This document shows, piece by piece, positions 1-8,013 of a stretch of DNA of 34,778 nucleotides (its first letter is position 1; every line of letters starts with the position of its first letter). The position numbers and the translations under genes were made by a program. The notes under the pieces are model-generated. The model ran no database searches. It saw only the letters and a list, made by a program, of their open reading frames with translations, and was not told the origin of the DNA. The DNA comes from Hyphomonas sp. BRH_c22 (GTDB lineage: Bacteria; Pseudomonadota; Alphaproteobacteria; Caulobacterales; Hyphomonadaceae). Where the stretch lies: contig NZ_LADU01000117.1 of the NCBI RefSeq assembly GCF_000961795.1, positions 1-34,778 of the forward strand. The letters are read 5' to 3'.

Positions 1-490
1 CGAGGAGGCCAGCGGCTATGAAGCCGGGTTCGCCGACCGGATCCAGCGCAATCGTGGCGATGCTGGCGTCGACGCCGTCGAGGACGGTTTGCAGGTCAGC
101 GAGGCCGAGGACCTGGACGCCGTTTACGCCTGTCGGGTCGAGCGTGAGTTCCACGGAAGAGACGCCGCGTTCGAGGTCGCGGAGGATTTCGGCATTCGTG
201 GTGGCGGGGTCCGGGTGGGTGAAGGCCTGGCGGATATCCCATGGCAGCCAGGCGTCGGGCGCGGCGGTGGGGCCGCGCAGGTAGGGCGCCGCGCCAGGCG
301 TGCCGAGCGGGTCTGTCGCCGAGGGGAAATCGCTTTCGCGGTAGAGCGGGCGGACTTTCAGGCCGTCAGCGGTGGTGCGGGTGATCGTGTCGATGCCCTT
401 GCCCTTCAGGGCCTTTTCGACGGCGGCCAGCCATTCGGCTTCGGTCGCGTCCTTGAACGCGCTGCTGAGGGGGAGGATGTCATCTGCCAT
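1..490 (-). CDS. mutA: Methylmalonyl-CoA mutase small (beta) subunit, N-terminal part
   Basis: This is the first 163 codons of a minus-strand gene that runs off the left edge. It starts at an ATG at 488-490 and no stop occurs before the window ends. The translated N-terminus reads MADDILPLSSAFKDATEAEW, followed by a segment containing RPLYRESDFP and PGAAPYLRG. This is the characteristic start of methylmalonyl-CoA mutase, where the peptide wraps the substrate barrel. The enzyme interconverts methylmalonyl-CoA and succinyl-CoA in propionate and odd-chain/branched amino-acid breakdown. In the heterodimeric type, the small subunit lacks working cobalamin ligands and pairs with a large subunit usually encoded just downstream, here outside the window. 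Assignment as small rather than large subunit rests on the divergent N-terminus and is less certain than the family. Confidence 0.85.
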   Translation of the reverse strand, partial: MADDILPLSSAFKDATEAEWLAAVEKALKGKGIDTITRTTADGLKVRPLYRESDFPSATDPLGTPGAAPYLRGPTAAPDAWLPWDIRQAFTHPDPATTNAEILRDLERGVSSVELTLDPTGVNGVQVLGLADLQTVLDGVDASIATIALDPVGEPGFIAAGLL

Positions 491-690
491 GATATGCGGT
501 GCCTGTATTCTCGTGTGTGCCTTGGTAATGGAGTTGACGCCAACGTAAGGTCAAGGCCTTGCGTAACGGCAGGGGTGCGGCCTGATGGCCGTCATGGCGC
601 TTGTGGCCCTGTGAGGAAGCGTATTTACTGCAGTCACAGGGATGAAACGCGCGAGCGCACAGGCGCCGCCAAGCAGGAAAGCAGTATGAA

Positions 691-1254
691 ATGAGACTCG
701 ATAAAGCGCGGATTGCCCCGCTGGCGGATTCGGAGCTGGACGCTGAACAGCGCGAAACGCTGGAAAAGACGTTCAATGGCCGCCCCGTGTACAATATTTT
801 CCGCACGCTGGCGCGCGCGCCGAAGGCGTTCAAATCGTTCATGCGTTGGGGCGGATACATCCTGTCGGATTATAACAGCCTGGCCCCGCGCGAGCGCGAA
901 ATGGTCATCCTGCGCACCGGGTATAACTGGAAATCCGGCTATGAATGGGCCCAGCATGTGCGCATCGGCAAGGAGTGCGGCATGACCGACCTTGAAATCC
1001 AGCACATCAAGGAAGGGCCGCTGGCGCCGAGCTGGTCGGCGCTGGAAAGCGCGATGCTTCGCGCCGTGGACGAGCTGACAAGCGACGCCTTCATTACCGA
1101 CCGGACATGGAACGAGCTGGCCGGGCTGACCGAGAAACAGCGTATGGACCTTGTGATGACAGTCGGCCAGTACACGCAGGTGTCGATGATGCTGAACACG
1201 TTCGGCGTGCAGCTGGACGATGACCTTGAAGCGGACCCGGACCTGGAACGGTGA
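691..1254 (+). CDS. Carboxymuconolactone decarboxylase (CMD/AhpD-like) family protein
   Basis: A 187-residue cytoplasmic protein with the CMD-fold signature in the middle. It has an acidic/arginine run ending in REREMVILRTGY, followed by YEWAQHV (about residues 90-96). These are the residues that in family members form the active-site helix pair. The Cys-x-x-Cys pair of peroxide-reducing AhpD is absent, so a lyase or lactone-related role fits better than antioxidant activity. An AGGAAAG ribosome site lies about 10 bases before the ATG. Its last codons overlap the GTG of the downstream short-chain dehydrogenase (GTGA), so the pair is probably translated together in one catabolic operon. The substrate cannot be read from the sequence. 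Confidence 0.85.
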   Translation: MRLDKARIAPLADSELDAEQRETLEKTFNGRPVYNIFRTLARAPKAFKSFMRWGGYILSDYNSLAPREREMVILRTGYNWKSGYEWAQHVRIGKECGMTDLEIQHIKEGPLAPSWSALESAMLRAVDELTSDAFITDRTWNELAGLTEKQRMDLVMTVGQYTQVSMMLNTFGVQLDDDLEADPDLER

Positions 1255-2066
1255 GCCTGGGCGATGTGACGGGCCGCCTGGCAGGCAAGGTGGCGATCAT
1301 CTGCGGCGCCGGACAGACGCCGGGCGAAACGATTGGCAATGGCAAGGCCATGGCGCTGCTGTTCGCGCGGGCCGGGGCCGGCGTGCTGTGTGTCGACCGC
1401 GATGGCGACCGCGCTGCCGCTACGGTGGCGGAAATCGAGCAGGAAGGCGGCGTCGCCGCGCTGTGCATTGCCGATGTATCGAAGGCCGAGGAGGCCGCGC
1501 GCATAGCGTCCGACTGCACGGCCTTGTTCGGGCGCGTGGACATACTGGTCAACAATGTCGGCATTGGCGGCCATGGCGACGGGCCGCCGCACAAGCTGAC
1601 CGAGGAGGCGTTCGACCGCATCCTGCGCGTCAACCTGAAAGGCGCGTGGCTGGTGACGCAGGCGGTGATGCCCGGCATGCTGGAACAGCGCAGCGGGGCG
1701 ATCGTCAACATCTCGTCGCTCGCCTCGATCGCGGGCGGATTCCAGATGGCCTATGAAGTGTCGAAAGCGGGGATGAACCGGGTGACGCGCAGCGTGGCGC
1801 TGAGCGGCGCCTCGCGCGGCGTGCGCTGCAATGCGATCACGCCGGGGCTGATGGACACGCCGATGGCGATAGGCGGCATTGCGGCGGCGCGGAGCATTTC
1901 CGAGGACGCGCTGCGCGAGGAACGCGCGGCGAACGTGCCGATGAAGTTCATGGGCACCGGCTGGGACACGGCGCACGCGGCACTGTTCCTGGCGAGCGAC
2001 GAGGCGCGGTTCATCACCGGCGCGATTCTGCCGGTGGATGGCGGCGGCAGCGTGCGGGTGGGGTGA
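1251..2066 (+). CDS. Short-chain dehydrogenase/reductase (SDR) family oxidoreductase
   Basis: 271 residues, the normal size of a classical SDR. The N-terminal Rossmann loop is an expanded glycine motif, GAGQTPGETIGNG, instead of the usual TGxxxGxG. It is followed by the strand ending in VDRD, whose acidic residues suggest NAD(H) rather than NADP(H). NNVGIGG, the ISS serine strand and YEVSK (YxxxK catalytic pair) follow in the expected order, and the C-terminus ends LPVDGGGSVRVG. It starts at a GTG that overlaps the stop of the CMD-family gene, so translational coupling is likely. The partner gene points to a ring or lactone degradation step, but the substrate is unknown. Confidence 0.92.
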   Translation: MSLGDVTGRLAGKVAIICGAGQTPGETIGNGKAMALLFARAGAGVLCVDRDGDRAAATVAEIEQEGGVAALCIADVSKAEEAARIASDCTALFGRVDILVNNVGIGGHGDGPPHKLTEEAFDRILRVNLKGAWLVTQAVMPGMLEQRSGAIVNISSLASIAGGFQMAYEVSKAGMNRVTRSVALSGASRGVRCNAITPGLMDTPMAIGGIAAARSISEDALREERAANVPMKFMGTGWDTAHAALFLASDEARFITGAILPVDGGGSVRVG

Positions 2067-2236
2067 GACGGCCTGGTCTTGCGGCGTGATCGTCGCGATC
2101 TGGGTCATTCTTTCACGTGCCGCGATCATCAGGGGGCGGCCCAAAGCAGCCGTTCAGGTTCAACTCCCGATGCGCTCTGGCTTGATCTCAGTACGAAGCA
2201 CTGTCATTTAACAGCAGATCGTCGGGGGAGAGTGGC

Positions 2237-2662
2237 ATGAACTTCCAGAAATCCTTTCTCGTTCTTGGTGCGGCACTGTTCCTGTCAGGACTGCTGACCG
2301 GTCTTGCGACGGGCGTCATGGCCAATCCCCGGATGGGATTGTCAGCCCATATGCAAGGCCTGACCAACGGTACCTTTTTGATCGCTGTCGGCGCCACATG
2401 GCGATTTGTCGAACTCGGCAAGACTGCCGCGCGCGCAACATTTTGGCTTCTGGCGTATGGCACCACCGTGAACTGGTTATCAACAACGCTGGCCGCCGCA
2501 TGGAATACGGGAGGCATGACACCCATTCACGGGCCCAGCCCCACTGCGCAGCCGTGGCAGGAACTCATCGTCACGGTCGGGCTGCTTTCCCTGACTCTCG
2601 CAATGATTGCCGGTACAATTCTCTTGTTGCTAGGCTACATTCAGAAGCGCGGAGAGAACTGA
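2237..2662 (+). CDS. Four-helix membrane protein, hydroxylaminobenzene mutase-like
   Basis: A 141-residue integral membrane protein with four hydrophobic segments at about residues 6-27, 43-60, 66-88 and 108-134. The conserved stretch NPRMGLSAHMQGLTNG, then NWLSTTLAAAW and a MTPI motif, resembles the small membrane family that includes hydroxylaminobenzene mutases. Those proteins rearrange hydroxylaminobenzene to aminophenol, and members are often labelled 'hydrogenase' in databases. Family recall is from memory, and most members have no shown activity, so the reaction should not be assumed. A strong GGGGGAGAG ribosome site sits four bases before the ATG. It appears monocistronic, with 170 bases upstream and a convergent carotenoid oxygenase downstream. 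Confidence 0.65.
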   Translation: MNFQKSFLVLGAALFLSGLLTGLATGVMANPRMGLSAHMQGLTNGTFLIAVGATWRFVELGKTAARATFWLLAYGTTVNWLSTTLAAAWNTGGMTPIHGPSPTAQPWQELIVTVGLLSLTLAMIAGTILLLLGYIQKRGEN

Positions 2663-2786
2663 CAGGGGCTCTGTTATCCGTATTGACCCTGACGAACCGG
2701 TGGCCAGCCTTTTCCGGGATATTACGTCCTGACGGTCCTCAGCCGGGGAAACCGCGGCTGGCGCTTGGGAAGTCTTTCGGGCACGG

Positions 2787-4229
2787 CTACACTGCCGGGG
2801 CCCAATTTCCGTGGAAGCCCGGGGGGATGCGGTGGGGGACATGGACGAGGGCGACGGGTCGCGCGGTGAAGGCCTGCGCGTCGAGGATGGCGAGGTCTGT
2901 CGTGTCCGTGTTGGTGTCGACGACATAGCCCATCAGCCAGCCGTCGCCTTCCGGTGCATCATCGGTGCGCGGAATGAAGACGAATTCGCCGGGCACGCGG
3001 CCGGGGCCGAAATCATGGGTCTCGCGGGTGCCGGCGTCGAGATCGTGCTTGAAGAGTTTGGTCTGGTTGAAGGTTTCGAATCCGCCTTCTTCCGGCAGAG
3101 CCATCGTGTAGGCGTAGCGGTATTTCCGGCCGGTATAGCGTTCGTCGGGGCGGGGGAATTCCTGCGGTGCGGCGTCCAGAACGCTGCGGGTGACCTTGTG
3201 GGCGGCGGGGTCTATAGACCAGCGTTCGAAGGTGACTTTTTGCGAGTCCGGGCCCTGCCTGCTGTCGGCGAACATGGTGTCGTGGACGCTGGCATCCATG
3301 ATGATTGTGCCGTCTTCGGCCTCATAGGCATTGCAGGGGTGGAAGACATAGCACGGGTCGACATCGCACCAGATGACATCGTCATTGGTGCCGTGGCGCG
3401 GCATCAGGCCGATGCGGGCCTTGTGCGCCGGGTTCCAGCGATAGGGGAAGGACTGGCCTGCGAGCAGGGTTTTCATCGAGAAGGTGACCGGCAGGTCCAG
3501 GATGATGACATAGTGTTTCGTCACGGCGCAGTCGTGGATAGAGGGGCCGTGTTCGACCTTGACCGGCTCCTCGCGGATCACCTTGCCGTTGGCGTCGACA
3601 ACGGTGTGGTGGATTGTGGCGGGGTCCATGGCATAATAGGTGATGGCGTGCATCTCGCCGGTTTCGGGATCGAGATGCGGGTGGGCGGAGAAGGAATTCT
3701 TCAGTGTGCCGCCGAACGGGTCGTGCGCGAGCGTATCGAGCCTGTCGTTCAGGCGCACGGGCCAGGCGCCGGCCTCGACCAGGGCCCAGGTGTTGCCATT
3801 GTGGCCGATGACATTGGTATTGGCATTGTCCTGCGTGCCGCGGCGCGGGCCGGGGGCGGGCGTCTCGCCAAGGGCGGCGGAGACGGCATTCGAGCGGACC
3901 CAGCGATTGCGGTACCAGAGCGCCTTGCCATCCTTGAGGCAGACGCCGTGGATCATGCCGTCGCCGGAGAACCAGTGATAGGTGGACGGGTTGGGCTTGC
4001 CGACGGGGTTTGGCCCGATGCGCAGGTAGCGGCCATTGAGGGCGGCGGGGATTTCGCCCGTGACCGAGAGGTCTTCCAGGGTCATTTCTGCGCTGACCGA
4101 CGCGTGGATGCCGGTGAGGAATGTGTTCTCGGTGTGCCCGAGGCGGGGGCGTGTGCGGTTGAAGGCAACGATCTTCATGATGCCCTTGGTCACATTATCG
4201 CGAATGGCGGTTTCGACGGGACTGGCCAT
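2787..4229 (-). CDS. Carotenoid cleavage oxygenase (RPE65/CCD family)
   Basis: 480 residues. The family cleaves carotenoids, stilbenes or related conjugated double bonds with a ferrous ion held by four histidines. All four histidine neighbourhoods are visible in order: AHPHLD, SIHDCAVT, YVFHPCNAYE and the C-terminal GFHGNWAP. The N-terminal LNGRYLRIGPNP and WFSGDGMIHG are also typical. The frame opens ten codons further upstream, but the ATG at 4229 has a GGAG seven bases before it, so I place the start there. The gene diverges from a TetR regulator with only about 50 bases between starts, so that regulator probably controls it. No signal peptide is seen, so it is probably cytoplasmic. Carotenoid versus lignin-stilbene substrate cannot be decided. 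Confidence 0.95.
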   Translation of the reverse strand: MASPVETAIRDNVTKGIMKIVAFNRTRPRLGHTENTFLTGIHASVSAEMTLEDLSVTGEIPAALNGRYLRIGPNPVGKPNPSTYHWFSGDGMIHGVCLKDGKALWYRNRWVRSNAVSAALGETPAPGPRRGTQDNANTNVIGHNGNTWALVEAGAWPVRLNDRLDTLAHDPFGGTLKNSFSAHPHLDPETGEMHAITYYAMDPATIHHTVVDANGKVIREEPVKVEHGPSIHDCAVTKHYVIILDLPVTFSMKTLLAGQSFPYRWNPAHKARIGLMPRHGTNDDVIWCDVDPCYVFHPCNAYEAEDGTIIMDASVHDTMFADSRQGPDSQKVTFERWSIDPAAHKVTRSVLDAAPQEFPRPDERYTGRKYRYAYTMALPEEGGFETFNQTKLFKHDLDAGTRETHDFGPGRVPGEFVFIPRTDDAPEGDGWLMGYVVDTNTDTTDLAILDAQAFTARPVALVHVPHRIPPGFHGNWAPAV

Positions 4230-4263
4230 GGCAAAACTCCGGGATTGAAACGCGGGCAAATAA

Positions 4264-4280
4264 TGTTTACAGCACTAACA
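4264..4280. promoter_or_regulatory. Candidate TetR operator between divergent oxygenase and regulator
   Basis: The 17-base sequence TGTTTACAGCACTAACA is an imperfect inverted repeat (TGTT...AACA, core TTAnnGCnnTAA). It ends at the first base of the regulator's ATG. Its placement in a 50-base divergent intergenic region, and size typical of TetR-family sites, suggest autoregulation plus control of the oxygenase. Binding is inferred, not shown. Confidence 0.4.
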
Positions 4281-4888
4281 TGAACGCGAATGGCAGCACA
4301 GTCAATATCAGATCGCCCAAGGGCGGCTATCATCATGGTGACCTGCGGGTTGCCCTGATCGAGACCGGCCTGAGGCGGCTGGAGCAGGGCAGCGCCGAAA
4401 GCCTGAGCCTGCGCGAGATCGCACGGGATATCGGTGTCAGCGCGACCGCGATCTATCGCCATTTCCCGGACAAGGACTCGCTGCTGGCGGCGCTGGCAGC
4501 CGAAGGCATGACCAAGCTGGCGCGCGAGCAGAAGGCGGCGGCTGGCGGGATGGGCGGCAAGGCAGGCTTTACCGAGATGGGCCGCGCCTATGTGCGCTTT
4601 GCCGTTCGCAATCCGGCCCTGTTCCGACTGATCTTTTCGTCCCTACCACCGGCGGCGGATCCTAGAAGCGCGAACCCGGAAGACTCGCCCGGCTGGCTGT
4701 TGCGCCAGACCGTGACGGAACTGGCGGGCCCGAATGTCACGCCCGGCCAGCGCCATGCCGCGATCCTGCGGGCGTGGTCGGTGGTGCATGGCCTCGCGAT
4801 GCTGATCCTCAGCGGACAGATCGCGCCGAAGGATATGGATCAATTGATCAATGAGGTGATCAGCGTCGACAGCCTCAAACTGGGATAG
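4280..4888 (+). CDS. TetR/AcrR family regulator with WHG-type C-terminal domain
   Basis: 202 residues. The N-terminal DNA-binding domain begins KGGYHHGDLR and has the helix-turn-helix SLREIARDIGVSATAIYRHF, with Y-R-H-F at the recognition helix end. The C-terminal ligand domain includes AWSVVHGLAMLILSGQI, the 'WHG' signature of one TetR subclass (TetR_C_33 type). It probably represses the divergent carotenoid oxygenase and itself. No Shine-Dalgarno is visible before the ATG at 4280, and a palindrome abuts the start, so the transcript may be leaderless or very short-leadered. The ligand is unknown; a hydrophobic aldehyde or apocarotenoid would fit the neighbour but is guesswork. Confidence 0.93.
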   Translation: MNANGSTVNIRSPKGGYHHGDLRVALIETGLRRLEQGSAESLSLREIARDIGVSATAIYRHFPDKDSLLAALAAEGMTKLAREQKAAAGGMGGKAGFTEMGRAYVRFAVRNPALFRLIFSSLPPAADPRSANPEDSPGWLLRQTVTELAGPNVTPGQRHAAILRAWSVVHGLAMLILSGQIAPKDMDQLINEVISVDSLKLG

Positions 4889-4984
4889 GCGGGCACCGCC
4901 CACCTGTCCCTACGTTACCGCTTGTCCCGCAGCCCGGGGCATCTAGTTTGAAACCGATGACTATCAATCCTGTGAGGAAATTCC

Positions 4985-5983
4985 ATGGCCCTGCCAACCG
5001 TCCTGCAAAACCTGCGCGTGCCCGTGATCGGCTCGCCGCTGTTCATCATCTCCAACCCTGACCTGGTCATCGCCCAGTGCAAGGCGGGCGTGGTCGGCAG
5101 CTTTCCGGCGCTGAATGCCCGTCCCGGCCCGGTGCTGGACGAATGGCTCGACAAGATAACGACGGAACTGGCCGAGTGGGACGAGAAGAACCCGGACAGG
5201 AAGTCTGCCCCCTATGCCGTCAACCAGATCGTGCACAAGACGAACAACCGGCTGGAGCATGATGTCGAGGCGTGCGTGCGCTGGAAAGTGCCGGTGGTGA
5301 TTACTTCGCTGGGTGCGCGCCAGGACGTGAATGATGCAATCCATTCCTATGGCGGTGTGGTGCTGCACGACATCATCAATGTGGTGTTCGCGCACAAGGC
5401 GCTGGAGAAGGGCGCCGACGGCCTGATCGCGGTGGCGAGCGGCGCGGGCGGCCATGCCGGGACACTCTCGCCTTTCGCACTGATCCAGGAAATCCGCCAG
5501 TTCTTCGACGGGCCACTGGCCCTGTCCGGCTCAATTGCCACGGGAAATGCGGTGGCGGCGGCGCAGGCCATGGGCGCCGATTTCGGCTATATCGGTTCGG
5601 CCTTCATTGCCTGCCACGAGGCCAATGCGGTGGAAGGCTACAAGGACATGATCGTTGATTCCAAGGCGGGCGACATTGTCTATTCGAACCTCTTCACCGG
5701 CGTGCACGGCAACTATCTTGCGCCCTCCATCGCCAAGGCGGGCCTTGACGCGAACAATCTGCCGGAATCCGATCCATCGGCGATGAATTTCGGGTCGGGC
5801 GGCAACCAGGAGGCCAAGGCCTGGAAAGACATCTGGGGCTGCGGCCAGGGCATCGGCGCGATCAATACGCGCATGTCGACGGCCGAATATGTCGACCAGC
5901 TGGAGCGCGAGTATAATGGCGCCCGCGAAGCACTGGGCAAGCGCCAGGCCTACAAGGCCGCCAAGGCGTTCGCGACTGCCTGA
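4985..5983 (+). CDS. Nitronate monooxygenase-like FMN-dependent oxidoreductase
   Basis: 332 residues, a TIM-barrel flavoprotein of the NMO / 2-nitropropane dioxygenase family. It shows PVIGSPLFIISNPDLV at the start, VVGSFPALNARP, the SGAGGHAG loop whose histidine is the catalytic base in characterised members, and SGSIATGNAV with GADFGYIGSAFIA forming the phosphate-binding end. Family members oxidise alkyl nitronates or act as NAD(P)H:FMN enzymes. The exact substrate is not readable. A GAGGAA ribosome site lies seven bases before the ATG. It stands alone after the TetR gene with about 95 bases between, and is closed by a strong terminator. Confidence 0.92.
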   Translation: MALPTVLQNLRVPVIGSPLFIISNPDLVIAQCKAGVVGSFPALNARPGPVLDEWLDKITTELAEWDEKNPDRKSAPYAVNQIVHKTNNRLEHDVEACVRWKVPVVITSLGARQDVNDAIHSYGGVVLHDIINVVFAHKALEKGADGLIAVASGAGGHAGTLSPFALIQEIRQFFDGPLALSGSIATGNAVAAAQAMGADFGYIGSAFIACHEANAVEGYKDMIVDSKAGDIVYSNLFTGVHGNYLAPSIAKAGLDANNLPESDPSAMNFGSGGNQEAKAWKDIWGCGQGIGAINTRMSTAEYVDQLEREYNGAREALGKRQAYKAAKAFATA

Positions 5984-6013
5984 CAGACGCGGGCCTTTGC
6001 CGCTGATCCCATC

Positions 6014-6050
6014 GCCCGTTCGCCTTGGCATGAAGGCGGGCGGGCTTTTT
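6014..6050 (+). terminator. Rho-independent terminator after the NMO-like gene
   Basis: A 13-base-pair stem (6014-6026 with 6033-6045, two G-T wobbles), a six-base GGCATG loop and five T residues. It lies 31 bases after the flavoprotein stop codon. Confidence 0.88.
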
Positions 6051-6077
6051 CTATCCGACCGGGACCGCCACGGGCGC

Positions 6078-6536
6078 ATGATGGCACCCTTGCTGATCGC
6101 CCATTTCCCCGACTTTGATATCACCGGCTGGCGCGGGCCGCATTTCACCTAGCGAGAGCTGGCTTGCCGTTGCGGCGGCCAGTTCTGCGCCGGAGAATAC
6201 TGGCATGACGCGACTTTCCTTGATGCGCTGGAAGCCCTGCGGGCAGAGGCGAGCGAACTGGCGCTGCAGACGGCCAATGCCGCCGGGGGATGGCAGGGCC
6301 TCCACGCTTCGCTCGCAGCCGAGGCGGCCATTGGCGACAGTTACCGATGGGTCAATGCGGTGCGGGGGCTGACAAGGCCATTCCTGACGCTGCTATTGTG
6401 GCTGATCACGGCCTGGGTGTTTCTCGGATCCGGTGCGGCGGCGCGGGGCGAGATCGTCGAGACGGCGACCTTTGCGGCAACGGCCGCGACGCTCTGGTGG
6501 TTTGGCGATCGCGGACCCGGACGCGATCTGCGTTGA
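6078..6536 (+). pseudogene. Decayed phage/GTA lysis remnant: M15 peptidase N-terminus fused to 3-TM holin C-terminus
   Basis: One frame from the ATGs at 6078/6081 reads to TAG at 6150-6152, then continues open to TGA at 6534-6536. The first half has PHFT, stop, RELACRCGGQFCAGEYWHD, then FLDALEALRAE. This matches the start of phage-type M15 peptidases (PHFTxxEFACRCG...GEYWHD), with the amber codon replacing one residue, for example a former CAG. The second half, from about 6246, has a coiled-coil-like stretch, then RWVNAVRGLTRPFLTLLLWL, a second hydrophobic span and ATLWWFGDR. This is the pattern of the three-TM holin family linked to gene transfer agents and prophages. The peptidase lacks its His/Asp zinc-ligand part and the holin lacks its own start, so a deletion fused the two genes. 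Family calls are from memory of motifs. I see no other phage genes around it. Confidence 0.65.
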
Positions 6537-6582
6537 ACCTTTCCGCTGGCGTGCTATCCTCTTCCCAAAAGGGAGAACCGTG

Positions 6583-7947
6583 ATGGCACCGCAGGAGATG
6601 GTGGACCTGGGTTCGGCCGACGCAAGAGAAACGGCGAAGGCTGTGCGTACAGGGATTATAAGTGCGCAGGAGGCCTGCGAAGCGGCCATCGCGCGGATCA
6701 AGCATTTCAACGGGCCTGTCAACGCAGTCGTCGTTCGCGATTTCGATAGGGCGCTGGCGGCGGCCCGGCAGATTGATGCATCGCGCCAGCCGGATGACCC
6801 GCGCCCCCTGCTGGGCGTTCCCATGACCGTGAAGGAATCCAATGATGTCGCAGGCTTGCCGACGACATGGGGCATGGAAGCGTTCAAGGACCTGCCGATT
6901 GAAGCCGATGCGGTTGTCGTGCAGCGCCTGAAGGCTGCCGGGGCGATCATCCTCGGCAAGACCAATGCGCCGGTCGCCTTGGCAGACTGGCAAACCGAGA
7001 ATCCCGTCTATGGCCGGACGCTGAACCCCTATGATCCAAGCCGGTCGCCCGGCGGGTCATCCGGCGGCTCCGCCGTGGCGCTGGCAACCGGCATGGTGCC
7101 ACTGGAGATCGGCTCTGACATCGGCGGGTCGATCCGCGTGCCGTCGCACATGTGCGGCGTGTTCGGGCACAAGCCGACCTATGGCATCGTGCCCCTGCGC
7201 GGCCATGGCTTTCCGGGAACGGACGGTGTGGATGTGCCGATGGCGGTGGTCGGGCCCATGGCGCGCAATGCCGGAGACCTTGTGACGGCGATGGAGGTGA
7301 TTGCCGGACCTGAAGACGGCATCGGTTACAGGCTGGACCTGCCGCCGGCACGGCACGGGGCGCTGAAGGATTTTCGCGTTCTGGTGCTGGACGCGCTGCC
7401 GGGTGTTGCTGCGGATGTCGAGACACGGACAGCCGTTTCTGACCTGGCCGACAGCCTGTCCGAAGCGGGTGCGACGGTTTCAGATGATGTCAGCATACTG
7501 CCGCGCCTCGACACGATGCACTCTTCCTATGTGAAGATGCTGAATACGGTGATCACGCGCGGCACCCCGGGCGCAGAGCCGATGGACGCGCATGCATGGA
7601 TGGAACTGTTGGACGAACAGATGCGGGTGACCCGCGCCTGGCGCGCCGTGTTCGATGAGCATGACGTGGTAATCGCGCCTGTGTTCAGCACGCCCGCCTT
7701 TCCCTATCAGACCGACCCGAACTGGGCGAACCGAAGCCTGATGGTCGATGGCGTGCCGCAGCCCTATGGCGCGCAACTGGCCTGGGCGGGACTGGCGACC
7801 TTCCCCGGCCTGCCGTCAACCTGCGTGCCGGTGGCGAGAAGTTCTGAGAGCCTGCCGATTGGCCTGCAGCTGATCGGAGCGCCCTATGGCGACTGGACAA
7901 CGCTGGCCCTGGCGCAGCTCATGGAATCGGCCGGACTCACCCGATAG
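6583..7947 (+). CDS. Amidase signature family hydrolase
   Basis: 454 residues from the ATG at 6583, which has AAGGGAG nine bases upstream. The frame is open for 50 more codons upstream, but those overlap the lysis remnant and lack family similarity. The Ser-cisSer-Lys triad of the amidase signature family is complete: Lys84 in VPMTVKES, cis-Ser160 in GGSSGGSA and nucleophile Ser183 in SDIGGSIRVP. The C-terminal part GLPSTCVPVA and PIGLQLIGAPYGD is typical. Family members hydrolyse aliphatic or aromatic amides, and one relative is the GatA subunit. This one is not next to gatB/gatC and diverges from GatA, so it is probably a catabolic amidase. It is probably cytoplasmic. Confidence 0.93.
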   Translation: MAPQEMVDLGSADARETAKAVRTGIISAQEACEAAIARIKHFNGPVNAVVVRDFDRALAAARQIDASRQPDDPRPLLGVPMTVKESNDVAGLPTTWGMEAFKDLPIEADAVVVQRLKAAGAIILGKTNAPVALADWQTENPVYGRTLNPYDPSRSPGGSSGGSAVALATGMVPLEIGSDIGGSIRVPSHMCGVFGHKPTYGIVPLRGHGFPGTDGVDVPMAVVGPMARNAGDLVTAMEVIAGPEDGIGYRLDLPPARHGALKDFRVLVLDALPGVAADVETRTAVSDLADSLSEAGATVSDDVSILPRLDTMHSSYVKMLNTVITRGTPGAEPMDAHAWMELLDEQMRVTRAWRAVFDEHDVVIAPVFSTPAFPYQTDPNWANRSLMVDGVPQPYGAQLAWAGLATFPGLPSTCVPVARSSESLPIGLQLIGAPYGDWTTLALAQLMESAGLTR

Positions 7948-8013
7948 GCGGCGCGTGATTGCGCGGCCCGGCGGGCTGGGCCAAGATCAGCGTCTTTGCG
8001 GGAGATGCGAGGC

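Noticed and set aside
939..2144. A 401-codon minus-strand open frame opposite the SDR gene
   Set aside because: Antisense shadow: His/Arg/Ala-rich, no motifs; the plus strand has a full SDR.
2811..4283. A 490-codon plus-strand open frame opposite the carotenoid oxygenase
   Set aside because: It mirrors the oxygenase exactly, has no family motif, and its composition (Gly/Ala/Val/Asp) is that of an antisense frame in GC-rich DNA.
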